DNA of 64,000 nt from Tetraselmis striata (Eukaryota; Chlorophyta; Chlorodendrophyceae; Chlorodendrales; Chlorodendraceae). Location: positions 16,279 through 80,278 of the forward strand of contig VCJN01000748.1 of NCBI GenBank assembly GCA_006384855.1, given 5' to 3'. The notes under the pieces were generated by a model. It ran no database searches, was not told the origin of the DNA, and saw only the letters and a program-made list of their open reading frames with translations. Shown in pieces: positions 23,201-35,418 of the stretch. A program made the position numbers and the translations under genes. Each line of letters opens with the position of its first letter. Positions within the stretch are counted from its first letter, which is position 1.

Positions 23201-26200
23201 CGCTCGCATGCCCACCCCGCTGTCTGTGGCAGATGGAGTACAACCGCACGATCGGCGGGCCGGCTGCGGGAGGGCAGGAGGCCAACGGCGCGGCGGCCAA
23301 CGTGATGCGCTTTGGCTCCGTCACCTTTGAGGATGTCGGTGCGTGGCGCAGCGCCGAGCTGGGCTAGGCTGGGCTGGGCTGGGATTGGCTGGGGAGAGAG
23401 CGGGGGGGGGGGGGGGGGGGGGGGGGGGTTGCGCGAGCTGCGCGGGGAGATTGTCTCATACATGTGTTGACCACGCTCATCTGGGGTGTCGTGATATGTC
23501 TACCCATACATGTGTTAAAGCAATGTCCAGCTGGGACAAGTCAGTGCAGAGTGACTCCGTGCCTGCGCATGCCACAAGTATGCTGTACCACCAAGTATAC
23601 CATGATGCTCATGTACACAAGAGCAAGCGGGGATGTTTGCGCAGGGTCTGGGCTATGTGCGGCGGTCTCCTGTCTCGCTTATACTCCATAATCATGCAAT
23701 GGCTCACCTGACATCCACGTTGAAGTCTCCGCAGCGGCACATGCACACAGCATTGCCATCTCCCCCCCCTGATTAGCCCGCGCATACGCCGCTTACCTCG
23801 ACGTCATCACGCCATGATCAAATAGGCTGCCCACATGCCTTTTCCATCCCGCCATGACTCTGGGGTTGTGCTGAGCCCTGGTGCGGACCGACGCGCCGTG
23901 CTCACCCTGCCCCCCGCGCGCCCTCCCCGCTGGCGGCAGGGCAAGACGGGCAGCCCCGGACGAAGAACATCGCGGAGATGCTGGTGGAGCGCGGGCTGGC
24001 AGTCGCGCAGAGCCACCGCAGCGACGACGAGCGCAGCGTGTACTACGAGGCGTACATCGACGCGGAGGCACGTGCGAAGAAGTCCAAGAAGGGCGTGCAG
24101 GTGCGAGGGCGGGGGCTGCCTGGACGGAACACCGACCTGCCCTGACCTGCCCTGTCCTGACATCTTCAGCGCATTGCGGCTCTTGAGCCGAGAGCAGCTG
24201 GGTGTACTCCATTTTCGAATCACAGTACCTGGGCACGCATGCATGTGGTACAATATCCACAACTCAACACACAGACATACACATGCATGGGTGCCGGCGC
24301 ACTTATAACAGCGTGAGTATTATCCCTCTGGAAGAAGGCATGGGGTTCTCATAAGTGAGACATTCGCGGAGGGCTTGTCAGTGCTTATTGGGTTTCAAAC
24401 CCTAAAACCCTGCGAGTACGTGCCAAGACAAGCCCAGTACATTACAGCTGTACCGTAGACCGTACTCCGGGCGATCAGAGGCGGGGAGCCATACAGGGCA
24501 GGGCACGAAAAAGATGATTATCCTGTAAATCCGTCTGCAGCCGAACTTACGCATAGCCTTTGTGGAGCCTGCACGCGGATTGTTGGATATGTCCATTATA
24601 CATTTGTGGCGTAGTCTGATGCGTTTCGATCCTTTTCCCTCTTCTCCTCAGAGGTCCCGGGGAGGGGGGATCTAAACCGTCAATGGTGCGCAGACCCAGA
24701 AGGGGGTTTGTGTCTTTGGCTGCATCATGTGTGAATTGGTGCAGTGCCACCCGGGTGCATTTGTCAGCCTCCTGCATTGGACGTTGGCACCCGGGTACCA
24801 CCAACATGGCTCCCCGCCCGCCTGCCCACCGCCGCAGGGCAACCTGGACAAAGCGCCCATCCACCGCGTGAACGACGTCAGCGTGGGCGCGGGCCTGAAG
24901 CAGGCCAAGCAGTACCTGCCCTTCTTCACCCGCGGCGGCCGTGTGCCCGCGGTGGTGGAGTACGTGCTCGGCGCGCACCGTTACAAGCTGCACATCCCCA
25001 AGGAGGGCGTCATGGCAAGCACCCCCCCCCCCCTCCCCCCCCTTTCCCACCAGGCAGCAAGTATCAGCCTCACGAGCCCAGGATTGCCGCATTTTAAAGC
25101 TTTGCCGGTTGCTGAATCCGGAACTGTTTCGCCGCGTCATGTTGGTGATTTCTGTGGTGTGGTGTATTCTATACCTGCAGAAGTAAATACGGTCTGCGGG
25201 GCACAAATAATGAATTGTTTGACAGCATCGGAATATTCATGTTGTATTCGTCTTTATATTGAATGATTTTTTTTGTTAGTGTTTGTTCGGTAGCAAAACA
25301 CATCTTTTTTTTTGGGGGGGGGGTGGGGGGGGGGGGGGGGGGGGGGGTGTCAACGTGTACCTTTTCACGGCCGGGTGAAGAAAGGGGGGGAGTAAATTCT
25401 TCCCCAACAGTGTTGGGTTGTGGGACATCGCGCCGGCGGGACCGTTTGGGGTGGGCAATGAAGGCTGGGAGTTTTGAAACTCAATGTTTGGGGATTGGAC
25501 GGTCTGATTTGCATCGGAACGCGGGATGGCCCCGACTCCAAGATAGCAATTAGGATTCAGAATGCTAAGATCTGTCAAACTTGGTATTTCGGAATTCGGG
25601 ACATCGGGCCGCCGTTGTAGCTCCGTTTGTCCGTCCTTGTAGTAAGCGCCGCACTGATGCTCCGCCATGGGACCCGGGCCCGGCTAAGCATAGTACGGTG
25701 GCGCGCGCTAATCACGCCAAAGAGCCGACCGTTAGGACAGTCCCGGGAACCCCTCCCAGATTCAAACGGGACTGCAGCCACGTGCCCAATCGGGGTGGGG
25801 TGATGCCCCTCAGCCACCTTGTGCTCGCTGCGCACCCCCATGGCTGCCCACGTTGAAAGTTCCCCTCTCATCCGCTCACTCCCTCTCGGGATACTGACTG
25901 TGCACGCGGCTGCCCACAGATTGCGTTTTCGCCGAGCGGCGTCAAGGCGCCGAGCCGCGCGCAGCCGGCCAACCCCTCCATCGGCAAGGGCGCCGTCGCG
26001 GAGGAGCCCTACGCGGCAGAGGCGTACGCCTTCGCGCGCGACGCGCTGATGCAGCGCGACGTGGAGGTGCAGGTGGACAGCATCGACAAGGGCGGCACCT
26101 TCCTCGGCTCGCTCTACGCGCCCTCCCTCAAGCCGCAGTCCAACGTGGGCATCGCGCTGCTAGCCGCGGGGCTGGCCAAGCTGCACCCCTCCTTTGTGCC

Positions 26201-27055
26201 CTCGCGCGTGCCGGGCGGCGACCTGCTGCAGGCCGCGCAGGATGCCGCGCAGGCGGCGCGCCTCAAGGTGTGGGAGGGCTACGTGGAGGAGGAGGCGCCC
26301 GCCGCCCTGGAGGAGGGCGGCCCCGAGGCCGCCGTCGCCAACGGGGCCGCGCCCGCCGAGAAGGTCACTGTCACCGAGGTGATGCCCCGCCCACCGGAAG
26401 GAGGGCAATCTGTTCCCGTGTGGACGTTGCCATCCCTTTCCGCCTTTCTGCCTAGGTGCACTGTCCCATTGCAACCGATTTCATGGCATCTCCATCCGCT
26501 CTTGTGTATTAGCTTGCAGGGTACTGGTTCTGCATGCTTCAATTTATAATCATCGAAGCGGAGCGATGCTGCCAATCGATTTGGATGTCCTGGTTTTAAC
26601 GAGAATATATGAGATCGAATTATTTTGTGCGAATTGGTATTGGAATCAAAACGGGATTCCTACTGTTTACCCCCCCCCCCCCCCCCCCCCGGGTGCATGT
26701 ATGTATACTATGAAATACAAGGGGCTGAGCCTACACCGCGAGCTGCTTTGCCCGACTTCTGACCCCCGCCGCCCCGCGCGTATCATCTCCCTCGGAACAC
26801 AAAAACGACCTGGGCACACCATAAAGATCATCTGTCCGACTTGGATATCCAATGTGAATGATACCTAGTTCGGATCGATATGATAGAGGCTGATGTTTCC
26901 CTGCATGTGGATTTCTTGACCTTGGACCTTGGACCTTGAAAGAACCCTATATGGCCTGCAGTCATGGGCTGCACCCACATACCAAATCAGGGTAGGATGA
27001 TTCCCATCGGGCCACCTTATGCCCCCTGCGCGCCCCCATGGCTGCCCACATTTAT

Positions 27056-27104
<49 letters not shown>

Positions 27105-29087
27105 CAGTTGACCTTTGACGACCCTCGTAACCTATCCCCCCCTCCCGACGCCTGTCGTTGCAGGTGAAGGACGGCAAGACCTTTTACGTGCAGCGGGCGG
27201 GCGAGCCGCGCGTAGCGTGGCTGGAGGAGGCGCTGAGCAAGCTGGGCCTGGAGGCGGCCAAGGGGCTGCCGCCTAAGCGCGGCGAGATGGGCATCGCGCA
27301 GTTCAGCCTGGACAAGCGCTGGTACCGCGCCTACGTGGAGGCCGTCGCCGGCAACACCTACGACGTGCTGTTTGTGGACTTCGGGAACCGGGAGTCGGTG
27401 CCGGTGGAGCGCGTGCGCGCGATGGACCCCTCCGTGGCTGCTGTCCCCGCGCAGGTGAACCGCCCGCCCGCCGGCCCTCTCACCCACCCGGGCGGAGCCC
27501 CCCTCTCGCTAGGCCCCTTTTTAGCCGTCAGAGTTTTTAGGGCTTGGTTAGGCCGCCCCGCACTATTCAGGGTTTTATGTCAGGGGCTTTCGCTCTCCCT
27601 GAACCGCCCTAAAAACTACTTCAGGGTTATAAAGTCCTTTTCTTGTGGGTCATGAGGTCATATGAAAAGGAGGTGAATGTGTCAGATAAAGGAGATCATT
27701 ACACATGACCAAGTTAATCATATTTCATCTTGTTCACGCAAATTGTCATGGGTGCAATAGTCTTCTCTGACCCTATTGGGGGTATGTTTTAGGGTTTCTC
27801 ATGCTCTGAAGTTGTGATTGGTTATGGACCTCGTGATTTCCGCCCGGTTTTCAAGGGTATCCGCCGAGGTTATCGCTGCTCCCCTTTCCCCCCTTGGTGT
27901 TGAACACAGTTACAAGGGTTTGGTCCCAGGGCTGATGCCTTCCTGGACCCCCCCCCCCCCCCCCCTTTGGCCACCTCATGCAGGCCCAGGAGTGCGAGCT
28001 GGCGTACCTCAAGGTGCCGAGCCCAGACACCGAGAACGGCATGGACGCGCGGGGCTACATGGGGCAGATGCTGGGAGACGGCCGCACGCTGGAGATGAAG
28101 ACTATCTTCCGCGACAGGCCCGCTGGCGGGAAGAACCCCATCTCGTCCAAGCCCGTGCTCAAGGTGAACATCAACGGGCCGCACCCCTGCAAGGCACCAT
28201 TTTGACCCACAAACGCCCTGGGAATACCATAGCTAATGACCTGTCGCCGGGCCTGCCAGGTTTAGGACCGTAACTACCCCCTCCCCCCCCCCCCCCCCTC
28301 CCCAAGACAGGAGAAGCTTGATATCTGTCTTGAAATACAGCAGAATATACCATCAATACAGCTCACGGATCTTACGGCTCGTTGCTGCAAAACAGTTCAT
28401 AATTATTCCGACCCGCGAACCCCATTAAATGGGACAGTAGTACGCGCTGCAGCCACGGCGGCCCTTTGCAAGGCTGCGCCCCCCCCCCCCCTCTCAATTT
28501 TGTGGTGTGGTATATTTATCGATCGGAGGGCTCTTTCAATCAATTCTGTAGACCAATTCTTGTCGTTTTGCCACTAGGACATCAAGAGACAGTATCCCAA
28601 CCTGTGATGACCAGCCTATGAGCGTCACCTACATTTCAGATGACACTTACCTCTGATGACACTTTTGACCTTGCTACTATGGAGTTGACATTGACGTCAC
28701 AGTGCCCCAGCATCCCCCCCAGCATTTTCCATTCTGCCCGCCGTGCCGGTTTCCCCCTGCGGCACCGTGACGGACGGGTGCGTGTGCTGAGTCTGTGCCT
28801 GGGTGGATTGCCGCCCGCAGGTGGTGCTGGGCGAGGTGCCCTCCGCAGAGTCGGGCAGCAAGCAGCCGCCCACCATCAACGAGGAGATGCTGGCCGCGGG
28901 CCTCGCGCGCATCGCGCGCTCCCGGGGGCGGCTGCCCAAGGGGGACCCCGAGCTGGTCGCGGCCCTGGAGGCGGCGGAGGACGCGGCCAAGAGCCAGCGC
29001 CTCGGCATCTGGCAGTACGGCGACCCCGGCGACAGCGACGACGAGGAGGACTTCCCCCGGCCCGGCGCCTGGGGCAAGCCGCGCTGA
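20274..29087 (+). CDS. TSN: Tudor staphylococcal nuclease (Tudor-SN / SND1 / p100)
   Basis: Seventeen exons: 20274-20405, 20485-20565, 20667-20792, 20885-20977, 21087-21138, 21348-21606, 22051-22174, 22284-22430, 22706-22788, 23018-23126, 23233-23338, 23940-24100, 24838-25014, 25920-26378, 27164-27454, 27984-28163, 28821-29087; 948 aa in frame (animal SND1 is ~910). Four SN-like folds come first (about 1-160, 170-338, 339-515, 530-700), then a Tudor domain (exon 15; RWYRAYVEAV, VLFVDFGNRES) and a split fifth SN fold ending with IWQYGDPGDSDDEED. This RNA-binding scaffold acts in RNA decay, splicing and stress granules. The ATG sits in GCCGCCATGG, 24 bases after a C-run. Intron 13 has a GC donor (GTCATG|GCAAGC), required by the frame and by homology. 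The exon 16 donor was taken as CTCAAG|GTGAAC; a GC donor 33 bases later is possible. Confidence 0.95.
25775..25855 (+). repeat. TSN: Intronic repeat near acceptor of Tudor-SN intron 13
   Basis: About 80 bases including CCCCCATGGCTGCCCACGTT are repeated with divergence at 26970-27050, also close to the 3' end of the next intron (CCCCCATGGCTGCCCACATT). Each copy ends 65-115 bases before its acceptor. Confidence 0.65.
26970..27050 (+). repeat. TSN: Intronic repeat near acceptor of Tudor-SN intron 14
   Basis: Second copy of the 25775-25855 repeat, sharing GCCACCTTATGCCCCCTGCG in diverged form and the CCCCCATGGCTGCCCAC core. Confidence 0.65.
27059..27098. repeat. (CT)n microsatellite in Tudor-SN intron 14
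   Basis: An uninterrupted CT dinucleotide tract of about 40 bases lies 65 bases before the exon 15 acceptor and could act as part of a long polypyrimidine tract. Confidence 0.9.
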
Positions 29088-31234
29088 GCCGGACACCCCC
29101 TCCCCTCCCCCCCCACCATGCACACACACTCCCCCAACCCGCCCCACCCCGGGGTGCTAGCTGGAGCTGGTGAGGACTCTACGTTTTTTGGCTGCCTCTC
29201 GCTCCTCCTGTGACTGAGGACACCCCTCCCCGTGCGCTGCACTCATCCTCAAACCCGTCCTGACATCCACACTGAGGACCTACCCACAGTGGGACAGTGG
29301 GATCGCTCACAGTCCATGGGCCCCGCAAGGCCGCCACACGCGCAGCCGCCGAGCCCCGTTGCTCGCGCGCGCTAGGTCTGTGAACCGTGAGGAGCCCCTT
29401 TTGCCGCCATGTCCAAAGTGCGTGCTCCGCGGTCCGCCGTAACGATGGGCGTGTTTCATAGCGGGCCGGATCAGTGATGGTGGCGAGTAGCTCCCCTTGC
29501 CTCGACAACATCCCGGCATCCTGGGCTGCGTCCTCTGTGGGAAGTGTTTCCGCAATTTTGTTGTAGAGTTCGCGAGGGTGTATGTTGCGTGTAGGTTTGT
29601 ACCTCCTCCGTCCCGGTGCAGCATGCGTGCAAGGCAGCGCAGCGTCAGACTGGCCGACGCCGCCCAGAGTCGCTACTCACATCTGGGTATGTTTCTTAGC
29701 ACATCGTTGGACGACATTAAGCTGGCAGGATTCGAAATAAGCTCCCAGAGTGGGAGTAGGCCAAAGAACCACACTACACCACACACACACATTCACATAC
29801 AAAGAGAGAGAGAGAGGAACCTTACATCGAGCTGTAAGTGGTTAGCGGGCATCACCGCATCCCAAGTGTGTAAGCAGCTGAAGCCCTACATATACATATA
29901 CATATATACCTATACATGCATCATTTATCATCTATTAGATCATATATTACATGTTTACACACATATAAGACATATGTGTATGTACGTATGTAATTATGTG
30001 TGAGCCTCTTTCCTTCTCTCTCGTACTCCCTCCGTCCCGTTGCAGCATGCGTGCAAGGCAGAGCAGCGTCAGACTGGCCGACGCTTTCAGAGTCGCTACT
30101 CGCATTTCGGTATGTTTCTTAGCACACCGTTGTAGACGGCATCAAGCTGGCAGGATTGGAAATCAGCGCCCAGAGTGGGAGTAGGCCAAAACACCACACC
30201 ACACTTGCACACACACGCACATATACATATTCAAATGGAAAGAGTAACCTTACATCGAGCTGTAGGTGGTTAGCGGGCATGACCGCATCCCCAGTGTGTA
30301 AGCAGCTGAAGCCCTATATATGTATATATATACATCATTTATTGTATATACTATATTATACACTATCTATTTACAGACATACATAAGACATATGTATGTA
30401 CATATGTGTGAGCCTCGTTCCTTCTCTCGAGAAACGCCACTATACTAGGACGGCCACGTCATGGCTGCATGGCATGCCACGGGCTCACGCGTCCTCACGG
30501 GAACAACCGTGGTAATGCATGCATCTCTCTTCAAGTTGCTGCCCCTGCGCTGCACAATGCTTCAAGTTCACAAACCGGGCCAGCATAACCAATGTTGCTC
30601 TGATCTGACAGCATGTTGGATAATCTGCCATGCAATATTGAAGGGCTTGGCGGCATACCCAATTTGGGAGGCGATGTCGAAGGTTACATAAAATGTTATC
30701 TCTCTCTCTCCCTCCCTCATGCGGTCTGTCATCAGTCTGATCCAACATGGATTCATTTGGGGTTCCGCATCTGTGAGCTTGATGGTCTTACTCACGAAAC
30801 TGATCTTCACTTCCAACAAATCAAAGCTGCCACGGTCTGCTGTAATGTGAGCTAATCGTTCTGAATGACTCGATTGCGGTCGGTCTTAGGCGGCAACTAC
30901 CCCAAGGCCCAGGATCATCACGATGTACATGATTTGGTCATTTTGATGTCGTGCCTGATGCATCCGCTATGGATCTTTGGTTGATACGCTATGGTGGGGC
31001 CCGTGCCCTTATCCACCGGATCACGCTCTTTGCTCCTCCTCAGCACCATGTAAATGGACACTCAGCGAATGCTGTTAAATGAATTGCGCCGCGCACCTCA
31101 CTGCAGGCTATAATGTGCTATCACAGTGGGAGCCACCGCCCAACATGGCGCCAATCTATCCGTCGCAGCGGTAGCCGGAGGTAGCGGCTCAGTGAACAGC
31201 AGCCACCCTCCGCGCGTCTCCGCAGAGTGGCGCC
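29088..31234. other. Intergenic between convergent Tudor-SN and SLC25 carrier
   Basis: Apart from the tandem duplication at 29596-30428 I see no gene. The stretch 30430-31230 has no convincing coding frame and ends at the carrier's stop codon. Confidence 0.4.
29596..30428 (+). repeat. Direct duplication, two ~420-bp units
   Basis: Unit one starts near 29600 and unit two near 30026, a period of about 426 bp. Both share CATGCGTGCAAGGCAG, GTATGTTTCTTAGCACA, GAGTGGGAGTAGGCCAAA, a stretch with GTGGTTAGCGGGCAT, and an AT-rich (ATATAC)n tail. In each unit GCAG precedes and GTATGT follows a ~65-base block, which looks like an exon, but the two blocks differ by one base in length so a shared reading frame is unlikely. 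Confidence 0.8.
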
Positions 31235-32661
31235 TCATGCCGGGGGCGCGTCCGCCTCCTTCATGGCCAGCCGCTTGAGGAACTCGTAGACGGAGACCAT
31301 GCAGGTGGACCACAGCGCGGTGTTGGCCATCTTGGGCACCACCCCGCGCATCAGGCCCTGCGCGGCGCAACACCCAGTCGGCCCCGCCGTCAGCCGCACC
31401 ACCCCCATGTAGGCGCCGGTACGCAGGCAGCGAGCCGTGCGTGCGGTGCGGCAAGGCGGCTCTTTTAGCCGGGGGGGGGGGGGGGGGGGGGGGGGTTTAT
31501 AAAACCCTAAACCAGGGTCTGCCTCATTACGTCCGGTAGGACCCAGACGGAAGATTATACCTCGCGCAACCACGACGTCTTTTACGATACGTTAAACCCC
31601 GCTCGTAACGTATCTTAAGCTGCGACGCAATCCTCACCTCACACTACACTACGGAACGACGCGATGGGGCGCCCGTTCGGGCTCATGGGACCTGTCTCAC
31701 GATAGATACAGCGTCAGTGTCGGCGTTAAAATAAACGCTCGCGCTTCGCCAGCAGTCGACATCGTTACGGGGCAACCGGTCACGCGAGCGAGCTCCCTGT
31801 CGATATCCCGAGACTCGCGTGGATTTCGTCGATGAAATTTGACGCAGTTTTCGCAAATTTGACTTAGCAGTATCGTAGACATACGGCAGTTACGTCGATG
31901 TGAATTGTGACTTACGTCATTATGAATCACGACAGTTACGTCGTATCGATACGTCTCCCCAAAACTGGATCATGTCCGCCCCCTGCCTGCTCCAAACACC
32001 GGTTCGGCATGCATGGGGACGGGCCACGGCAGCGGTAGGAGAACCAGCGGCAAGAGCATCGGCACAGGCAGTTGCACCTGAAAGACCGCATATGACGCCG
32101 TGGGCAATGCTCGTTGCCTGTTACCATTCACTGAAAATAGACGATGGGTGCTGACTCGCCCACAAGGACCCGTATCATAAGCCAGAAAATGGGCCTGCTA
32201 GCAGCCGATGAGGACATTGAATATAGTTTTGTCTGGGTTTGGTCTCTGGCAGGCGCAGCAGGCAGCCGCATCAAAACGGGTGGCCCCAGAGGAGACCCGG
32301 GGGGGGGGGGGGGGGGGGGCAGCGCCGGTCAGCGCCCTCCCGCCGGGCGGACTCACCGCCGGGCCGTCCCGCTGCACCAGGTCCTTCAGCACTCTGCGGA
32401 AGCTGGGCACCTCGCCGCCGCGGTGCGTGTGCGCCACCTGGATGCGCGTCTGGGGAGTTTGGGGGAGGCGGGTTGCGGGGGGAGGGGGGGGGGGGGGTGC
32501 ATCGATGAAAGTCATCAGGAGTTAGTTTCAGGACGGGTAGGGGGGGGGGGGTTGAATTGCTATGCGTTATGTTGGAAGGGTGTGGGAGGGGTCGAAGAGG
32601 ATATGTCGCCACGGATTGGACTTGGAAGTGTTTCCACTGTCATGTCACTACCTGCATTAGA

Positions 32662-32695
<34 letters not shown>

Positions 32696-35361
32696 GGGGG
32701 GAATTGCTATGCGTTATGTTGGAAGGGTGTGGGAGGGGTCGAAGAGATATGTCGCCACGGATTGGACTTGGAAGTGTTTCCACTGTCATGTCCCTACATG
32801 CATTAGAAGTCCGGGGGGTGGAGGTCATTGGGGATCGTTGTGAGGGTTTGCATAACTGTTTTGATTATAGGGAGGGAGGGGGCAAGCGGATGGGGGGGGG
32901 GGGGGGGGGGGTATAGAGGTCACGGGGAGAGAGGAAGAGTGGTGAAGATGTTGCGCGGCCCGGTGGGTGCCCACGGCCAGGATGGGCCCGGGAAGGGGGG
33001 CGAGGGGCGGGGGGGGGGGGGCACGCCTTGATGACGTCCAGCGGGTTGGTGATTACGCCGGACGTCAAGCCTGCCGCCACCGACGCCGCCGTCTGCAGCG
33101 CGGCGGGGCAGCTGCGGCGTCAGCGGGTCCCTCCACAGCAGCGCTGCCGGGACCGGCTGCTGCTGCTGATGCCCTCGATGATGGGAAATGCGGGCGCCGG
33201 GCGTGTGGGCATGTGCGGGTGTTGTGACATGTGGCGGGAGGGGGGGGGGGGGGGGAGGGGGAGGCACCTGCACCGCCACGACTGTCGAGCCCGGCGGCGC
33301 AGCCTCCGCGACCCTGGGGCGCCCGCCCTCGCCCTCGCCAACGCCCGCTCGGCCCTGCCAGCCGCAGTCCAGTCTGGATGTAAGCCCCCCCTAAGCAGAC
33401 CTTGCTGAACCGCATTCCTTTCACTCATGGGGATCAGCATCACGAAGGCGTCGGCGTCGGCAGCCCCACCAGCATTAGTAATCCCCCCCCCCCCCCCCCC
33501 CCCCCCCCCCCACCTTGCATCTGCTGCCCAATCCTATGAAGCATGATCCACGAGTACGACCATAACTATCACCATTGCCGTGAGCATGGGCTGCCATAAG
33601 CCCCCAACCCCCCGACCTTTGAGAACTTCGTGATTGGCATTTCTGACGTACGTCAGCACCAGCATTTAACCCCCCCCCCCCCCCCCCCCCGCCTGGTCCC
33701 CCTCCTTTCCCCTCCCTGCTGCCCCGTCTCAATTGGGCACAGCAACGCCGTCATCTCAGTCCGTCACATGACAACCATCACCATCGGGATGAGCATGAGC
33801 AGCTATAAGCTCCCTCCCCCCCCCCCCCCCCCTTCGCTCCGTGTACATGTTGGAGCTGGGGGGGGGGGGGGGGGGACTGGTGACCCGCAGTCCTCCCATA
33901 CACCAGCGTCACATCAGCATTCCCATGACCCGCCTCCGCGCCCAATGTGGTGCCCTGCTCGACACTCAGTCCGACACCCTACCACCATCACCACCACCAC
34001 CGGTGATGATGGTGATGATCATGAGCAGCCGCAGCCGCAGCCCCTCGAGCCCCCCGTCCTCGAGGCCCAAACCGCAGAGGAGGATGGGGGGGGGGGGGGG
34101 GGGGCACCTCGATGCTATTCCAGATGAGGCGCTGGTAGCCGCCGTACGCGCTCCACCAAATGGCGGACGCCGGCATGTAGGTGGCCAGGCTGGGCCCCAG
34201 CCCTCGGTACAGCCCGCGCACGCCCTCCGCTGCCAGGATCATGCGGACGGCCTGCCGGGTGGCGCCCGCAGCGGGCGAGGACGAGGCCAAGCGATGAGAG
34301 GGGGAGCAAGGCGGCGCCCAGGGGAGGGGGGGGGGGGCTTGATGATGGCGAGGGTGGACTGAGCCAAGTGGGTGGGATGGTGTGTGTGTGGTGTGCATAC
34401 ATGCGCGGGGTGGGCAGCGAGCAGCGCGGTGAGGGGTGGGCGCACCTGCAGTCCGTTGCGGTACTGAGGCGCCGCGTGCCCCTCCGCGCTGCCGCCCATC
34501 CCCCTTGCCCCCTGCACCATCAGCCGCTGGCTGACCTGCGGCGTGCGGCGTGCGCCCTCAGCCACCGTGCCCCCCTCTCACCCCCCCCCCCCCCCCCCCC
34601 AACCCCGGATGCGGGAAAGTTGCGCTGCCTGTCAGGTGCAGCAGGGAGAGGGGGCGGCAGAGAGAGCGGCGTGGGGGCGGGGAGGGGGAGCAGAGGCATG
34701 GGGAGAGGGATGCGGAAGCAGTGGGGCGTAGTAGCAGGTGGCGGCAGCGGGGTGCATTCGGGGGGGGGGGGGGGGGAGGGGGGGCTTGCCACGTCCAACG
34801 GCACGGTGATGCCCTGGCTGCAGATGGAGGCGGTGGCGCCCGCCATAAAGTTGCCCAGCGCTGCCGCCTGGACGTCCCCCATCTGCAGGCTTGCTGCAGT
34901 CTGGGGGCGTGGTGGTGCGTGGCAGGGCGGGTGGTCTCAGGTGACGGGGCACCCGGGCCGGAAGGAGCGCCGCGACAGCAGGCGCGGGATGGGGATGGGG
35001 ATGGGGGGGGGGGGGGGGAGTCGGGGGGGGGGGGGGGGTTGCCCCTGGATTGCCGCCGCACCTTCTGCCCGCCCGATTTGACGACCTCCAGCACGGTGAG
35101 ATACACCTGCGCGGCATCGCCACAGCTGCGCATGAGACACCCGTGGGCTGGCTGCCTGTGCCCTGGCGGGGTTTGGCTGTGTAATGGAAGCGGGGGGGGG
35201 GGGGGGGGGGGCATGGACCACGCGCACGGGGACGCTCCCGATGATGGTGGTGCCAAAGCCGCGGTAAAAGCCGCGCACGCCGTCCTCCCGCAGCACGTGC
35301 AGGAACGTCTGCTTGACGCCCTGCGGGGCCGGGACATGGGTGTTAGCGGGGCGCGAGGATG

Positions 35362-35418
<57 letters not shown>

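Noticed and set aside
24300-24836. Possible extra Tudor-SN exon in the long intron 12.
   Set aside because: The frame passes directly from exon 12 (phase 0 at 24100) to exon 13 at 24838 with continuous homology; nothing between adds conserved sequence.
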